Assembly (NCBI GenBank): GCA_013365325.1
Contig: JABVXV010000047.1
Span: forward strand, 277,205 to 341,204
Direction of reading: 5' to 3'
DNA length: 64,000 bases
Origin: Dipetalonema caudispina
Lineage: Eukaryota > Nematoda > Chromadorea > Rhabditida > Onchocercidae
Part shown: one piece after another, positions 16,252 through 29,300 of the stretch
Numbering within the stretch: the stretch's first letter is position 1
How the letters are laid out: each line of letters begins with the position of its first letter
Made by a program: the position numbers and the translations under genes
Notes under the pieces: model-generated
The model's database searches: none
Seen by the model: the letters and a program-made list of their open reading frames with translations, nothing else
What the model was told of the DNA's origin: nothing

Positions 16252-18480
16252 CAGTCATAACATCAAGTGCAACGAAGCCTTGGTGAAATCCTTACTGCTC
16301 CTGCTGTTGTTGCTTTAAACAACATACTATTAGTTGTGTAGAACTGACCCCTTTGGACTACCTTTGGAGTGTAGCCAACTTTTCATTCGGACTAAACTTT
16401 TCCTAAAATAAACTGATAATATCACCACATTTCCTCTAAACGTCCCCTAGTGTCAATAGATAACAGCCGCCGATCATTTGAGCCCGATGGTATCGGAGGA
16501 TAATTGAATGCTAGTAAGCTGCAAATAATTTTTCGAATTCCATACGGATGGCCCTGAGATACGGTAGAATATGAACAGTTACGCGTATGCAACGCGTTGC
16601 GATTGTGTTGTAGGACATGCGGGGTGTAGGTGCAGCTGAGTTTTGGGTTGTTCCGTAACCGTGTTTGTGGTTCTGAGTGGAGGATGTTGGTAGTATTGAT
16701 TTTGTTGTTGCGTAAAGATGTAGACGTACTGACAGGTGATATGATATCTGATGGAGAGTCATTATCTTCTCCTGATTGTTTTATTGTGGACATTCAAGTC
16801 AGCTATAGCATCTGTAGAATTATAAGAGGTATATCTTTAGAAGGTGAAGTGATTTGATGAGTGGATGTGTGATCGATTTCACCTTCGTAAGTATGACAGC
16901 CTTTGGCATCGTTTCCGCATAGTCATATCATTATGGGAATACATGCTGCAGCGCTATGATGAAATAGTTTATTAGGCACTAGTTTTGTGATGTAGCAAAA
17001 TTGCTGCTTCGGTTTTTGATACATTTAATTGTTTACACACGTGGCTTGCAACACTTCACGAGCCCATGAATTTATTTAGTTGCAGACGTATTTGGCTTCA
17101 ATGTCCGTTAGGCTTTTGTTTCATTTAACTGCACAAGATGTGACTTTCGATGCTCCATAGGTTTTTGATCCTTTCGCTTGTAGAAGTTTGTGCGTGACTC
17201 ATTTGGTCATATATTATTGCTGGCGTAACTTAAGGACGTGTTGCGCGGAGATTATCCCATTGGTTTATTGAAATGCGATCCCCATCTGTCATATTATTTT
17301 TTAAATATCTGTTTCATGTCGAGATATAAGGTAGTGCATGAAGGGGGTCAAAGAACGAGGGTAACCGGGATAACAGAGAATAGTGTTTTGCTACGTATGA
17401 ATTTGAGTGACTGTCTGAGATTTTAATATCTTCAGTTGTTATTGCTCTTCAAACTGTTTATTATTTGGAGGAGTCGATTTTGTACATTGCTTCTAGATTA
17501 TTCTACTTGAAGATCATTGGCGTACTCTTTGTTGTCTGCAGATACGCTTTGTTGAAGTAGTTGTCGTGCCTGAATCTATCATTTTCGTTGGTCGACCTTG
17601 TATTCCTCAAGTTCTCTTTTTATTTGCTGCATTTTTCTGAACCACAGCTCTGGATGCTAATGTTTTTCTCCTCTTTCGAAGAGATGTTCATTGCGAATTA
17701 AAATCTTCCCTCCATTGCTTGTAATCGAAGAGGCAGACACCTGGGTCGTACTTTCTATGGCACCGTGTAGTGTAGAGTGTCTGCTACATAGGTGCATGTA
17801 CCGACTTGAGGGCGATGATTCTTGAGATTTCTTTTTCCATCTGTTTCGACATTAGAAGTTTGAGTTTTTGAATTGGGTTGAGGATTTTTTTTTTCTCTGA
17901 TGTTATATAGTATGGGAATTGATTAAATACATGCCCTGACAGGAAGGCAGTTAGTTCTTAGAGTGGATTGATATTTCTGCTGCTTTGATCAGTGCACGGA
18001 GCTTGACATAATTGCTGTATGACCTTTGACCCTAGCCACGTAGCGATATGTTATTGATGTTTGCAGTATCGTTTTTTTCTTGCAGTGCCTTTGTGTTTAT
18101 TACGTTTTTCGTATGTTTTTCGGTCAACTGTAGTATATTTTGTTCAAAAATATCAACTTTTTCAGGGTATTTTCTAGATAGTCCGTAACGACTAAGCTTT
18201 CGTAAATTTTGATTTATATAAGCCTTCTTTCTTTATCTAAATTCCTTATCCTGTATTCAAGTTTTGGTAATTGGATAACTTCTGTAAACAGGTTAGTTAT
18301 TTACAGTTACAATTGTTAGTTTCTTTGTTCGATTCAAAGTTGATGTGGATTTTTTTGCCTAGGGAGTCGGTTTAATAGAGAACAATTGACCGTATATAAG
18401 GAGATGACATTCCCTCTACGAAGAAACAAATTCTGTTGTAAAGATATTGTGACAAGTTAATGTTGTTGTTATAGAATCTT

Positions 18481-20058
18481 ATGGATACTCAGGATAGCCA
18501 TCAGGAAGAACAAACTCAGAATTCAGAAACTGTTAATGGTGGTACTGTTAGCGAAGGAGGTTTGAAAGATCTGGGCAAGGGCAACGAAGACAAGTATGCA
18601 CTTATTTCGTTTTTCCTTGAATCCATTTTCTCCACAGACAAGTGTAAATGTTGCAATAGGGAACATCTTTGTTGATTATTTATTTGTAGGAAAATATTCG
18701 TTGGTGGAATAGCCTACGACGTTACAAACGAAGACCTATCGCAATATTTCTCGCAGTATGGTGAGGTAGCACAGGCTCAGGTGAAGTATGATCGAAATAC
18801 GGGTCGTTCTCGCGGCTTTGCATTTGTAGAATTCACAACCGGTGAGGCATGTAGAGCTGCACTCAACGCAAGAGAACAATCGCTTAAGGGGAAAACCGTT
18901 GAAGTTAAGCCAGCAAAATCTCGAGAAAATAAGAAAGTGTTTGTTGGTGGTTTGCCTGCTGATCATCCAGGTTGATATATATATATATATATATTTTTTG
19001 AAATATTTCAGCAAAAGTGACTTATTTTTGGCTTTACTGACACAATTGTACTGCTAAATTTCTTTTTAACCCATAAGCAGACTTCATATTGTTTAAATTC
19101 ATCTCTATGTATTGTGTTTGATATATTAGTGGAATTTTGGGTTTATGAAGCAGTGGATTTTTAAATCTGCAACTGGTCATTTTGTCACTTTAGTGAGTGA
19201 AACGAAGCGTATGTATCAAGCGGAGATTCTGTGATTTAATTGGCATTTGTTACAGAAGAAGAACTGCGGGCCCACTTTGAACAATATGGGAAGGTGGAGG
19301 ACATCGAATGGCCTTTCGACAAACAGACAAAAGCTCGAAGAAATTTCGCATTTATTGTGTTTGAAGAAGAGGAAGCAGCCGAACGGGCATCGGCTACACC
19401 AAAGCAAATGTTTGGATCACGCGAGGTTACTTAATACTATATGTGTGATGTTTTGTATTTGTTCCTCGTGTGTTTTTCCGCTTAACCAATTTGATATATG
19501 ATCAGCACTCTTATATTCATATATTCATTTGCAGTGCGACGTCAAAAAGGCCGTTCCTCAAGGTAAGCGTTTCCCGGGTGGTCGCGGTGGTGCGACAATG
19601 CGAGCTGGATATGGAGCTGGTCGGGCTGGTGTCATGAATGGTTGGTTTGGACAAGCCGGATGGGGTCAGATGGGGGCGTTCGGTGCATATGGCGGGGGTA
19701 CTGGAACTGCAGGTGGCTGGGGTGACTGGTATGGCAATGCTGCTGCTGCTGGATACTATCAACAAGGACAGGCTGGTGGCTACTATGGTAGAGTTATATT
19801 TCCATTTCAAGTCGGTAGGGTAACATGGAAGAACATTTTATTGAACTTTCTCTTTTTGTGCATATTATAAATTCCAGTTCTTGATTCTCTTTTTTTATGA
19901 TTTTCGAAAGACTGTTGGTAATATTTGCACAATCGTTACAATTTTTGATTGTCTCATCCTGAATGATTTTAGGTGCCGGCGGTTATGATGCTTATTCCCA
20001 AGGAATGACCCAGCGTGGGGCAAGTCAGCAGCGCTATCCACAACAGCAACAATACTGA
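18481..20058 (+). CDS. sqd-1: Two-RRM hnRNP, SQD-1/Squid-like
   Basis: Nuclear RNA-binding protein of the hnRNP A/B-D type, likely acting in pre-mRNA handling and mRNA localisation. Exons: 18481-18593, 18690-18970, 19256-19425, 19535-19787, 19973-20058 (TGA), giving 300 aa. The N-terminus is acidic and Gln-rich. RRM1 shows RNP2 KIFVGGIA and RNP1 RGFAFVEF. RRM2 shows KVFVGGLP and RNFAFIVF, with DIEWPFDKQTK between them. The last 110 residues are Gly/Tyr/Gln-rich (GRGGATMRAGYGAGR, then GWGDWYGN), ending in QQRYPQQQQY. The domain order and spacing match nematode SQD-1. The ATG is 6 bases after gttgttatag, a good trans-splice acceptor. A TA repeat follows the exon 2 donor. Identity to the family is sure; orthology to SQD-1 rather than another hnRNP is probable. 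Confidence 0.94.
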
Positions 20059-20579
20059 GTATTCCACTAAAGCGGCGAGAGTTTTTGTATTTTCGTAATG
20101 GTCTTCTTTCTTTTTGTCGATGATTTCCCAAATTCATATCTTTGATCTATCGTTGATAAAAAAATTTTGTAACTTGGACATTGAGCACTAATCAACAGTT
20201 CTTCGCATTATAAAAGTTAACTATCTCTAAAATATCCCTCATAACGGTACCATCTTTCATTGGTTTTTTAAGAAATTGGAAGAAATGTATATCGCAGAAT
20301 TATTAGTTTTTGCTTCAGTAAGCTAATTTGTGGTTGTAGCAGTTGTAATGCTCTCACTATATGCAGTTTTTTTTTTTCTTTTTTTTCCCAAATTTTGTGT
20401 TGCTATCATCTTGGAGTATGGTTTTGAGTGATATATGCCGCAGTGTGCTTCACTTGACTTTGCGGCATATTCATTCATTCTTGAATCTATAGCATTTTTG
20501 AAAGCAAATTTGTCGGATTTTTTCACAGTAACTCAGTCACTCTGTCTCAAATATTCAGTTTCTCTGGAATTTTCAGAAT

Positions 20580-20585
20580 AATAAA
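20580..20585 (+). terminator. Candidate poly(A) signal AATAAA
   Basis: Exact AATAAA 522 bases after the hnRNP stop codon. It is one of few such hexamers in the 3' region, so it could end that transcript. Confidence 0.35.
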
Positions 20586-22618
20586 CGTACCAGTAATTTT
20601 ACCGTTTCATCAAACCACTTTGTTTAACGTTGTGGGTCTTCCTTATATTTGTCTTCATTCATACACTTTACATTGAAATGATGATCTCAGCCATTTCACC
20701 AGTAGATAATATGAATTTTTTTTTCCTCAACTATATATCATCGAGAATCATACTTTCTTGTTGTGAAGTCTTGGCTGAGTTCATATTCGCTTATATGCTT
20801 GTCATTTTGTGAGCGTTCTTGAAGTGGTTGGTGTTGACCCACACATCTTGTACCGAAGTCGTTTAGCTCGTTGAAATCCCCTAGTCCTCACGACGGTGGT
20901 TTTCCTTCATTTTTAATAAGCGTTTAGCTATGCCTTAACTTAGGGTGTGAAAAGATATATGTCCATTTCGTATTACAAAGATTGCAAATTTAAGATTTGT
21001 TGATTAAATTTCAGCGAAGTTTGATTTACAGTATTCCTTCAACACTAACTAGACATTAGTATGTGAAAGTAACAAAAAGTAAATGACACAGTCAGTCTTA
21101 GTTTTGTTTCGAAAAATTTTGAGTCTCTCGTATTACCTCTGAAATCCATCTTAACACTGCAAACCATTAATGTACGACTGATTATGCGTTGTACTAAGGT
21201 GTACCGTATCGTTGTGAATTTCTGCATCTTGTCTCTCAGAAATTTGAGTTGTTTTACGCTATAATTAAATGCACATCCAGCCAACGATGCCTTCAACAAT
21301 TCGTAACATCTCTTTATTTGTCAATCATTTTATTATTTTTTTGAGCAGTTAGCTGGTCTCCTAACACTTCAGTTTCTCCCTCCCAAATATTGGAAGGAAT
21401 TTTTGTTCCGTGAAAAATGAGGTACTTCCATCTTTTTCTAGTTTTTTTTTCATTTTATATTTGTCCGATCAAATCTTACATTAAGCTGCATTGCATCATT
21501 TTTTGAACTATTTGCACTCTTTTCTTAAAATGGCAAGAAAAATAACGTGCCACTGTTAAAAGTCAGATTTTGGAAAATAACTGAAACTTAAATCCTGGAA
21601 TATAAGGAATCACCAGTGTTCGGTATGGTAAAGTTTGAGACCAGTAGCCGCAAGGAAATGTTAACCATGCCTTTGTGGTGCATAATTTTCTTTTATTTCT
21701 GCATTGCTGTGGGCATTTTTCTTCTCTTTCTCCTTTACCTCCTCTTCCCTTCTCCGTCTGTCGTTTCTTATTCCATCCCTCATTTTTTTTTTTATCGTGA
21801 AACAAAACTCTTGGTGTATTCGGTTTAGTTTTGTATTCTTGAGGAAAATGGACCGTTCAACTTCTGTTAAACACTCGATTTAATTAAAACTCATTTAGCT
21901 TTTTTTTTTTTTTTTCATTTACATTATAGTTTATTATTGCACTGATTGTGTATGAGTTTTAAATTTGAGAATGGCTTAAAGGCCGGTGCGCAGTTTCTCT
22001 CTTGTTCACATGCTCAAGGTGCTTGATGCTTTTGTTTTGCTCTGGACGTTTTTGTCGTTCCCTGGTTCGATATGTAGTTTTTTTTTTTTTTTTTTATTTT
22101 TTTTTCTCAAACCATTTTTTAGTAAGAAAGTAGACTGGGACTCTAAAAGAGATAGTGGAGTTGTTCCATGATTTAGGACGTCATATCGGTACATTAAAAT
22201 GATATATTATGCATCAAGTCCTTGTTTCATTGTTTTACTTTTTAACTCAGACCCAGAGATTTGTTAACAAAAAGACAACAATACGTTGATTTCGTATTAT
22301 GATGTGAAACATTTTGATTACGCCTTATTTTCTTCTGTTTTATTACTACTCCTTGCCGCTTTTAGTACTTCCTCTCTGTCAACTTTTCCTTTTTCGGAAT
22401 TCAATCCAACGACTTTACCGGCTATCTTCCCCATGTTCTCTTTATTCTCAGTTACATCATTGTTCTCCCCATACATGATGTGTTCTTTCCCCTCTTACTC
22501 CCCGTGTTGTTTACTTTTCAACATTGCTTTTTTTGCGTTGTTTCGTAAGTTGTGTTCCATTTTATCCGAAACAGAATTGTACGCCTTCAACGATGTTCTA
22601 ACATGCCGCAAAATGTGG

Positions 22619-22761
22619 AATGTACGTGTGTGCGTGTGTGTGCGTTTGTGCGTGTATGTGTATGTGTATGTGTGTGTGTGTGTATGTGTGTATGTGTGTA
22701 TGTGTGTGTGTGTATGTGTGTGTGTGTATGTGTGTGTACGTGTGTATGGGTATGTGTGTGT
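22619..22761. repeat. TG/TATG microsatellite
   Basis: About 140 bases of TG and TATG units. It creates long spurious open frames (Cys/Val on +, His/Thr on -). Confidence 0.95.
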
Positions 22762-23708
22762 AGATTGTTGAGGCGTAAGCACTCTTTTGAGTAGTAATTT
22801 TTTAAATGTGGAGATTATATTGTATCAAGAAATATTTCCACTTATCTCCATTTTGGTCGCTTGCGCTAACGTTTCAATTTGAAACACTTTCATTGTTTCT
22901 AAGATTAATAGTGTGAAACATGGTTGCTAACGTTGTCAGTTGTGAAGCAAATTGGTGTTGGATAAATTGGAAGTTGTGGAATTGTGTATTTGGTTTTTTT
23001 ATTGTTTATCCTCAACGAAGGTTATCCCTACAAAAATGTTACCAAGCTGTCAAGGAAGAAGAATGGCTATCCCTTTTCACTTCAACTAGTGGATCAGGTA
23101 GGTTGCTCAGTTATGTCCTATAAAAATTCCCAGAAAATGGTTATAGTCTATTTGTTATGAAGAGGGAGTGGAGTGGAATGGGAGCGCACATATCTTTGAT
23201 AATCGAAACCCTCGGAAAAGCCCTTATCATCTATACGTATTTCGTAGCAGTCATTGGTCATTACAAATCAGTAGCTCAGTCTTCCGGGTACTGTGCTCTA
23301 GGATTGCAGATGTTCGCGGTTGCTTTTTATAATATGATAACGGTCATTTAAAACAGCTCGGAAAATAGGAAGTCAAGTTATGCGATAATTTGGAATCGGA
23401 ATGCACTGAAAACTTCAAAATTTGATCTATTGCTGCGAAGAGATTGCAGTTTTCATTTTCTCGAAACCGGAATATGGTTTTGAATGTCAATTCTTAGTTT
23501 CCTGTCTGGAATATTCCATTTTCAGTTATGGCGAAGGCATGCTTATTTTTAGTGTTTGACTGGAAAAAGAATTAAGAAATTGTCAAATTGTTTTCCGCTT
23601 TACGGAGCACTAATTGGTTTGTAATTTGGTTTGATGGTGTTCCTCTCTTCTTTTGCGTTATGTCATTTCGCAGTCCATTTGATTCCGCTTATTCGACCAA
23701 ATTTTAGT

Positions 23709-24567
23709 ATGACACAAACATTGGAGTCGTTTATCAACAAAGTAATTTCGGTGATTACTGGTGATGGGCGAAATATAGTCGGCTTAATGAAAGGTTTCGA
23801 TCAAACGATCAACTTAGTACTAGAAGATTCGCATGAACGTGTTTTTAGTGAAGATGCGGGTGTTGAACAAATTCCTCTTGGTTTATACATTGTCAGGGGC
23901 GATAATGTGTTAGTTTTAATTAATATTTATGGGAAAAATTACTTATGTGAGCGGTATATCATCGTAACAGTAATAAAGCTTATGAAGAATCAGGAGATGC
24001 ATATTTAGATTCCCAAAAAAGCATCATTTGGGTTCCTATTGCTTATGTGATGTTTTTCGACTGCGTTACCAATGACCGCTTTTTGAATTTTAGCACTATG
24101 AAAACCGAACACAACTCTGTATCCTAGCTTCTTCGAAAGATGGGGTAAAGGGCCGTGTTTGGTTAACATAATGGATATTTCAGTTTGCTTCTACTGATTG
24201 ATTATATAGTAACTGAGATATACATCATGACTTATTGAGACCACAGTTTATTTTGTTTAAAGGCAACAGTTTTTCTACGATTAGAACAGTAGCGTTTACA
24301 TAGAAAATGGAAAAGCGATATCGACTGGTGAACATAGTTATTCAGGAAATATTGTTGTTGAACACTGAGTCAACGTTCTCGAAATTTCCCACTATGGAGA
24401 ATACAGGATCCTAGAACTGGATTGTGCTGATATAATAATCTTTTGTTACTTTTACCATTTTTTTTTTCAGAGCAGTAATCGGTGAACTGGATGAAGATCT
24501 CGATAAGCGTTTAGATTTCAGCAAGATGAAAGCACCACCACTGGGTCCTGTATGGGTGCATATGTAA
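23709..24567 (+). CDS. lsm-8: U6 snRNA-associated Sm-like protein LSm8
   Basis: Subunit of the nuclear LSm2-8 ring that binds the 3' end of U6 snRNA and supports splicing. Exons 23709-23908 and 24471-24567 (TAA) give 98 aa, the family length. The Sm1 region has GRNIVGLMKGFDQTINLVL; the Sm2 region has LGLYIVRGDNVAVIGE, formed across the splice junction. The acidic segment ELDEDLDKRLD and a short C-terminus follow. The splice is GT|gttagt to cag|A, phase 2. The ATG stands one base after accaaattttag, which is close to ideal for trans-splicing, so I preferred it to the in-frame extension upstream. Confidence 0.96.
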
Positions 24568-24945
24568 GACCAAGTTGAGAGTCTGGATTTATGATCTCGG
24601 GAGCTCTTGGTTGGATAACTCTCCTTTTTATTTTTCAATATGTAGAGCAACGGAATTGATCGAAATTTTAACTGGAATTTCCGAATGTTGTTATTTTTGG
24701 GAAAAGAAATTTCCAAAAATATAGTGTTATGTAATCCAGCTTATAATAATTATGCAAATATCGACCCTCCCTATTACTTTTTTAAATCGATTGTTTTTTT
24801 CATGACAACTTTTCCTGTTGTTCGTTGTTTATCTGTTAGAATTTATTGATTTTTGTTTTAATCGTGATGAAATGTTGCGACAGTTTTTCAGAAATACACA
24901 AAAAAGCTAATTAGAATGTTTTTTTAGATCTTTTGACCGTTCCTG

Positions 24946-26303
24946 TTATTCTTGTAATTTGTCATTGTGTTTCTGTTCATCTGAATCATTCCAAACCGGA
25001 AATATTACGTTTTGTGGGGTAATAGCCACATGTTTTATTTTGTTAAATAAATTTTTCTCGACCTTAACGGAGGTCGTTGTCACAAACTGGGAATTCCCAT
25101 GAAATGTTTGCCTCGACTCTACTCTTTCTTTACATACTCCGCGGTACTTGGTGCTGACTTTAGAAATCGGGGGAGCATGTCTAGAAAACAAATGGTAGTT
25201 AGCTAAATGAATGTTTAAAATTAGAAATTTGAAAGCAAGTGTCTCAATGCTTCCTAACTTTGGAATACATACTGGGAGACAAAAAATTATCTCCGATGCA
25301 TGAGTTCATTCCTTGTAGGCTACGAATTGCTTTATGTTTATTTTTTTCTTTACAAAACAAATTAGGAAGGGTTTTGTGTTTGGCGCGATTTGTATAAGTA
25401 TGTGTAAAGCCGATATGTGTAGGAGCTTAAAGCTTGGTTGATTTAAATGGGAACAATTTCTCATCCTGATCAGCGTATGTCTGCGTTCGATCTCTGCATA
25501 CAATTTCTGCTTACCCGTTCATGGGTAATTTTCGAACAGATTGATTGTAGGAAGATTAAGATTTTGTTTCATTTTTTGTAGACAAAGTGTAAGAATTGGC
25601 AAGATTGAAAAACGAGAGTGAGACTTCCGCAACTTCCCAAACTCAGTACTTCGAACTTTGCTAGCGTCTAGACAAATTGTCTTGGAACTCTCATGAGAAG
25701 ATTTGGAGTTATTAGTTGTTTTATTGTTTTGGAAGTACAAAAGCTAGTCAAGGAGATAAGCCTAGTCAGCCAACATCTTCATTGTTGTATTTCCTTCAGT
25801 CTCCAACTATTCAACTAATGTTTTTCAACCAATAATATTTCTTCCATTTGATACTTGCTTGCACAAAAACTTATATATTAGCAGTAGCCTATTATTACTC
25901 CGTGAAACCATCTCCGAACCAACATACCTGGCACTCTGAAAGCTTTATCATTTCGTAAAACTTCGCTTTGTCCACGGTTTCCTTTCGGCTAGTTCGTGAC
26001 GGGGGTAATTTGTGGCACGGGCTTTTACATGAAATGTTTGTTCCTGATTGGGGAAGGATGATAGCTGATGAGTGAATGGTAGCTGACGATGATTCGGTTC
26101 TATCTTGCTTCGAGTAACATTTCAACGGTAATGCACTGCTGTCAAATTTCTCTATGTGAGGACCCGGTGTTTGAAATGATTGGAGTTGATTTTGCTTGCA
26201 TTCTGAATTACTTTGTTACAGTGATACGGTCGTGTGATCCGTATTAGAAAGTCGCCTAATAACTGAGACGAAATTGCGTCAGCGTTAGAATGGTACTTTT
26301 CAT
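24946..26303 (-). CDS. Unrecognised split gene, - strand (model incomplete)
   Basis: Two stretches look clearly coding. An exon at 25928-26202 has 91 codons with balanced composition, acceptor gtaattcag and strong donor CAG|gtatgt. It reads FQTPGPHIEKFDSSALPLK and later SRKETVDKAKFYEMIKLSE. A terminal exon at 24946-25180 (TAA) has a strong acceptor ttgttttctag and reads RGVCKERVESRQTFHGNSQF and, near the end, VIFPVWNDSDEQ. A middle exon starting at 25743 in phase 0 (LLYFQNNKTTNN) fits behind the first, but I cannot find a clean donor that joins it to the last exon. A 7-base first exon, ATGAAAA at 26297-26303, would supply a start. The protein is polar, probably largely disordered. It converges on LSM8 and diverges from the gene at 26290. 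Confidence 0.5.
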
Positions 26304-29300
26304 TTGTTTTTTTAATCAATGCTTTGTAAGGTAACAGTGCACTCTTGTAACCTCTTTCAGTAATTGCTATTCGTTCTCTATCTCTTCTAGGTTTTGTTTG
26401 CTGTCTGTGTTATGTGAGATATTTACAGGAAGAGATTTTCGATGACTTAATTTGTCTGGATGAAGAAGGAGAGTCGCTAGAATCTAGCACGGTATGATCT
26501 TTTTTTATTTGAATTACAGTATATTAGGTTTGGATCTTTAATTATATTGTTCGACATTATACTTAAGATTCTTATCAGTAGTTCTACCTTATCTATTCCT
26601 TTCCTTAATTGTAGAAAAGTGTAATCCCTGTAATTACAAGCCAATCAAACAGTTGTTGTATTTTAGGTCGAAAATTTGTCACAGATCATGCAACAAACTC
26701 GTTACTCCAGAATGCGGACAGAATCATGTGTAAACCACCACAAGAAGCATGGTGATATCGCACGATGTCGTTTTTCGGATAGCAAACAGACGTCATCTAA
26801 ATATTGTTGTTATGGAAAAACGTCTAATGTGATACGGAGCGATTTTGCTGCAAATGCAAGATGTAGTAGAGTAGAGAGGATGGAAAATCCGGACGAACTT
26901 ATAATCGGCACAAGTCTTTTAGAAGTTGACAGCTGTAAGAATATTTTAGTATCTCCTTATGTTTCTTGTCTTGCTACCTCAATCGACTTTTGCTTATTTC
27001 CTTAGCCATTTTCGGGGCACCATTAAAATGGGTTTTGATTTTCAGGTGAAGGAGATGATATTGATTGCTCGGAATCAGGGAAAAATTCAAGCTTAGACCA
27101 GTCATCAGAAAAAGGAAAGATTAGGTAACGAAGGTCAAATTGATTGAATTTAAATTAATTCGAATAGATATTGGTATTACGCTGCAAGGCATAGAGATAG
27201 ACGAATGGTTTTTCTTCTATCTGAAATTCCCACAAACTACTTGATGTTCGGTGTTATATGCTGATGTTTATTGTGTCCGACCAATTAATGGGAAAGTAAA
27301 TAAGAAGTTAATTTGTAGGGTCAATGTCAGCCATGCGAATTTGACATCATCAACAGCTTTACGAATATATGGTGATGACGAAGATTGGCCTTATCTTTCC
27401 GGTGATGTTGATGAGGAAGCTGTTCGATTGGCAGCAAGCCTGGAGCCAGACACAACTGAGGAAGCAAAAGATGGTCCACAGCAGGATCCGCGGAAGAAAC
27501 AGAATGCAACTGAAAAGATGGCTGACAAATGGAATTCACAACAGTACTGTAACAGCGATGGATCATCTCACTGCGGCAAAACTTCAGATAAGCTTGATGG
27601 TATATGGTCGCTGCATCTTTGGAAATCTATGTATTCCACAAGTATTCGTCAGCTGTGTTATTTTCGCCAGCATATTGGAAAAATGTTGCAGGATTATATG
27701 TGCTCCTTAATTCCTTTCAGCGACGCGATTCTACTTAATTTTGCTGCAGTTATTATGAAAACACGAGAAATGCTACTTCAGTTATTGTTTACAGCTGACA
27801 CCCAAGTAGGGTCGAATGGTAATGTCATGGGACTGTTTTTAAAAACTCCAGCAGACGAGGCTGAAGACTGAGAAGAAATTGATTCATGTAGTTTTGAACA
27901 TATGGGAAATGCTGATCTAGTTATTGCTTATCATCTTTCAAGCAAAAGTGCATGAAAGAACCAAGGAATTATGTTTCAACAGATAGGTATAGGAAATGAC
28001 AAAGATTGGGAAAGATTAAAGAAGAATAGATTATCAGTGCAAGGAACATGGAAGCTTCTTAAGACAACATCGGATTATAAAACCAAGGAATGGTTTATAT
28101 ACTTCGAAAAAAGGGATATGAAGAGAATGTGCGAAATAGAGAAGTTGGAAATTGCAGCCTCAGTAGTTGAGAGAAATATTTCACGGTAGATGAGAGAAAT
28201 CGTTAATGATTGTTGTCGTTACGGAAGATGCGTTGTTAATGTCGGAAATTGGCGAAAAATGGAATGACATTCACGAAATGTTTGAATTTTTGGAGAAATA
28301 GACTGACTTTAAGATTTGTGTCTACCGAGAAATAACGAGAAATCCGAGTGATGGCTTTCGAAATAGGAAAAAGTGTTGTGACTGATTGTCTCGATTTTGG
28401 CTCTGGGATGAGTCGAAGAGAGTCATGGGGTAGTGGATGAAGAATAAACGAGGGAAGTTGAGGACTGCAGTGTTTACAGTTTATTCGGAAGAGTTCAGTG
28501 ATGCAGTTATTGTTTTGTTCATTCAATCTTTGTGAAAGTGAAATACTGCGCATATCACGAAATAGATGAGATTTCATTGCCGTACTATGTTATATGTGGA
28601 TGGCAAGCGTACCAAGTCACCCTAATTTGCTAATGCTACTGGAACCTTCTTGATAAATTCGAAGGAGAAAATATATCGAGAAAGACTGATGATTTCGAAG
28701 CATGAAGGATGAGAATAATGTATGTTTACTGGTCTCTTGGCGAGCCGGAAATACCACAGACCAACCGAAAGTGATATTATTGAAACGCCAACAAATTTTC
28801 CTGTTACCCAATATAATTTCTCAAATTCTAACTGATGATTTCTTCCTTTATGAGAAGCAGAAAAAAACCTGGAAGGCGACAAGAACTCTTTTTTTAGATA
28901 ACAAGAAAAAAGGGTGTTATGCGATTCCTGAAATTTAAGTGTCCTTTGATCTGGCAACATTCATGGGGGTGGGTAATACTCACCAAGATGAGTCAGAAAT
29001 GTCGCATAAACCGGTTATTTCTTTCACAATAAAATTCTAAATATTCAGTAAGTGTATCTGTTCGTACGAAGCTATTCGATTATTGTGTAATTGAGTGTTC
29101 TCTTCATTGTCGTAATAGGTTTGTTTTCTTGTGATGCACTGATTCTTTAATCTTAAAAGTGTCATTTTTAAAAGTTGTTGTAAATTCTTCTGTTGTGATT
29201 CTCATGAAGCCGAGATTGTTTTTTTGCAGTGTACTACCTTAGATTCCATAGAGCAGTAGTTTTAACATGATTCAAATTTCAGGTTCGAAACGACTGTTAA

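Larger units (their letters stand above)
15072..18480. other. Gene-poor 3.4 kb, TG-rich
   Basis: Less AT-rich than its surroundings and open in several frames at once, which weakens any coding argument. It contains a TG repeat near 16.2 kb and a 178-codon open frame (entered separately). It probably includes 5' regulatory sequence of the hnRNP gene at 18481. Confidence 0.5.
20059..23708. other. Gene-poor 3.6 kb between hnRNP and LSM8
   Basis: It has T-rich runs (about 17 T near 21900 and 22080) and a TG microsatellite. Frames at 22920-23123 and 23157-23351 are open but show no family or splice logic linking them to LSM8. I see no supportable gene. Confidence 0.5.

Noticed and set aside
16422..16857. 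Overlapping open frames on both strands near 16.6 kb
   Set aside because: At least three frames are open at once, pointing to composition rather than coding.
22020..22080. tRNA B-box-like ggttcgata
   Set aside because: No matching A box, acceptor stem or cloverleaf around it.
22337..22498. - strand 53-codon frame starting MYGENN
   Set aside because: Charged and protein-like, but it sits in a purine-rich strand with no splice or homology support.
22286..22794. Long open frames on both strands through the TG repeat
   Set aside because: They are products of the repeat (Cys/Val or His/Thr runs) plus T-rich flanks.
22920..23351. Two + strand open frames upstream of LSM8
   Set aside because: They do not splice in frame to LSM8, whose start has its own acceptor one base upstream.
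28622..28960. - strand open frame of 112 codons in a long intron
   Set aside because: The region is purine-rich on +, which makes hydrophobic stop-poor frames on -; no other evidence.
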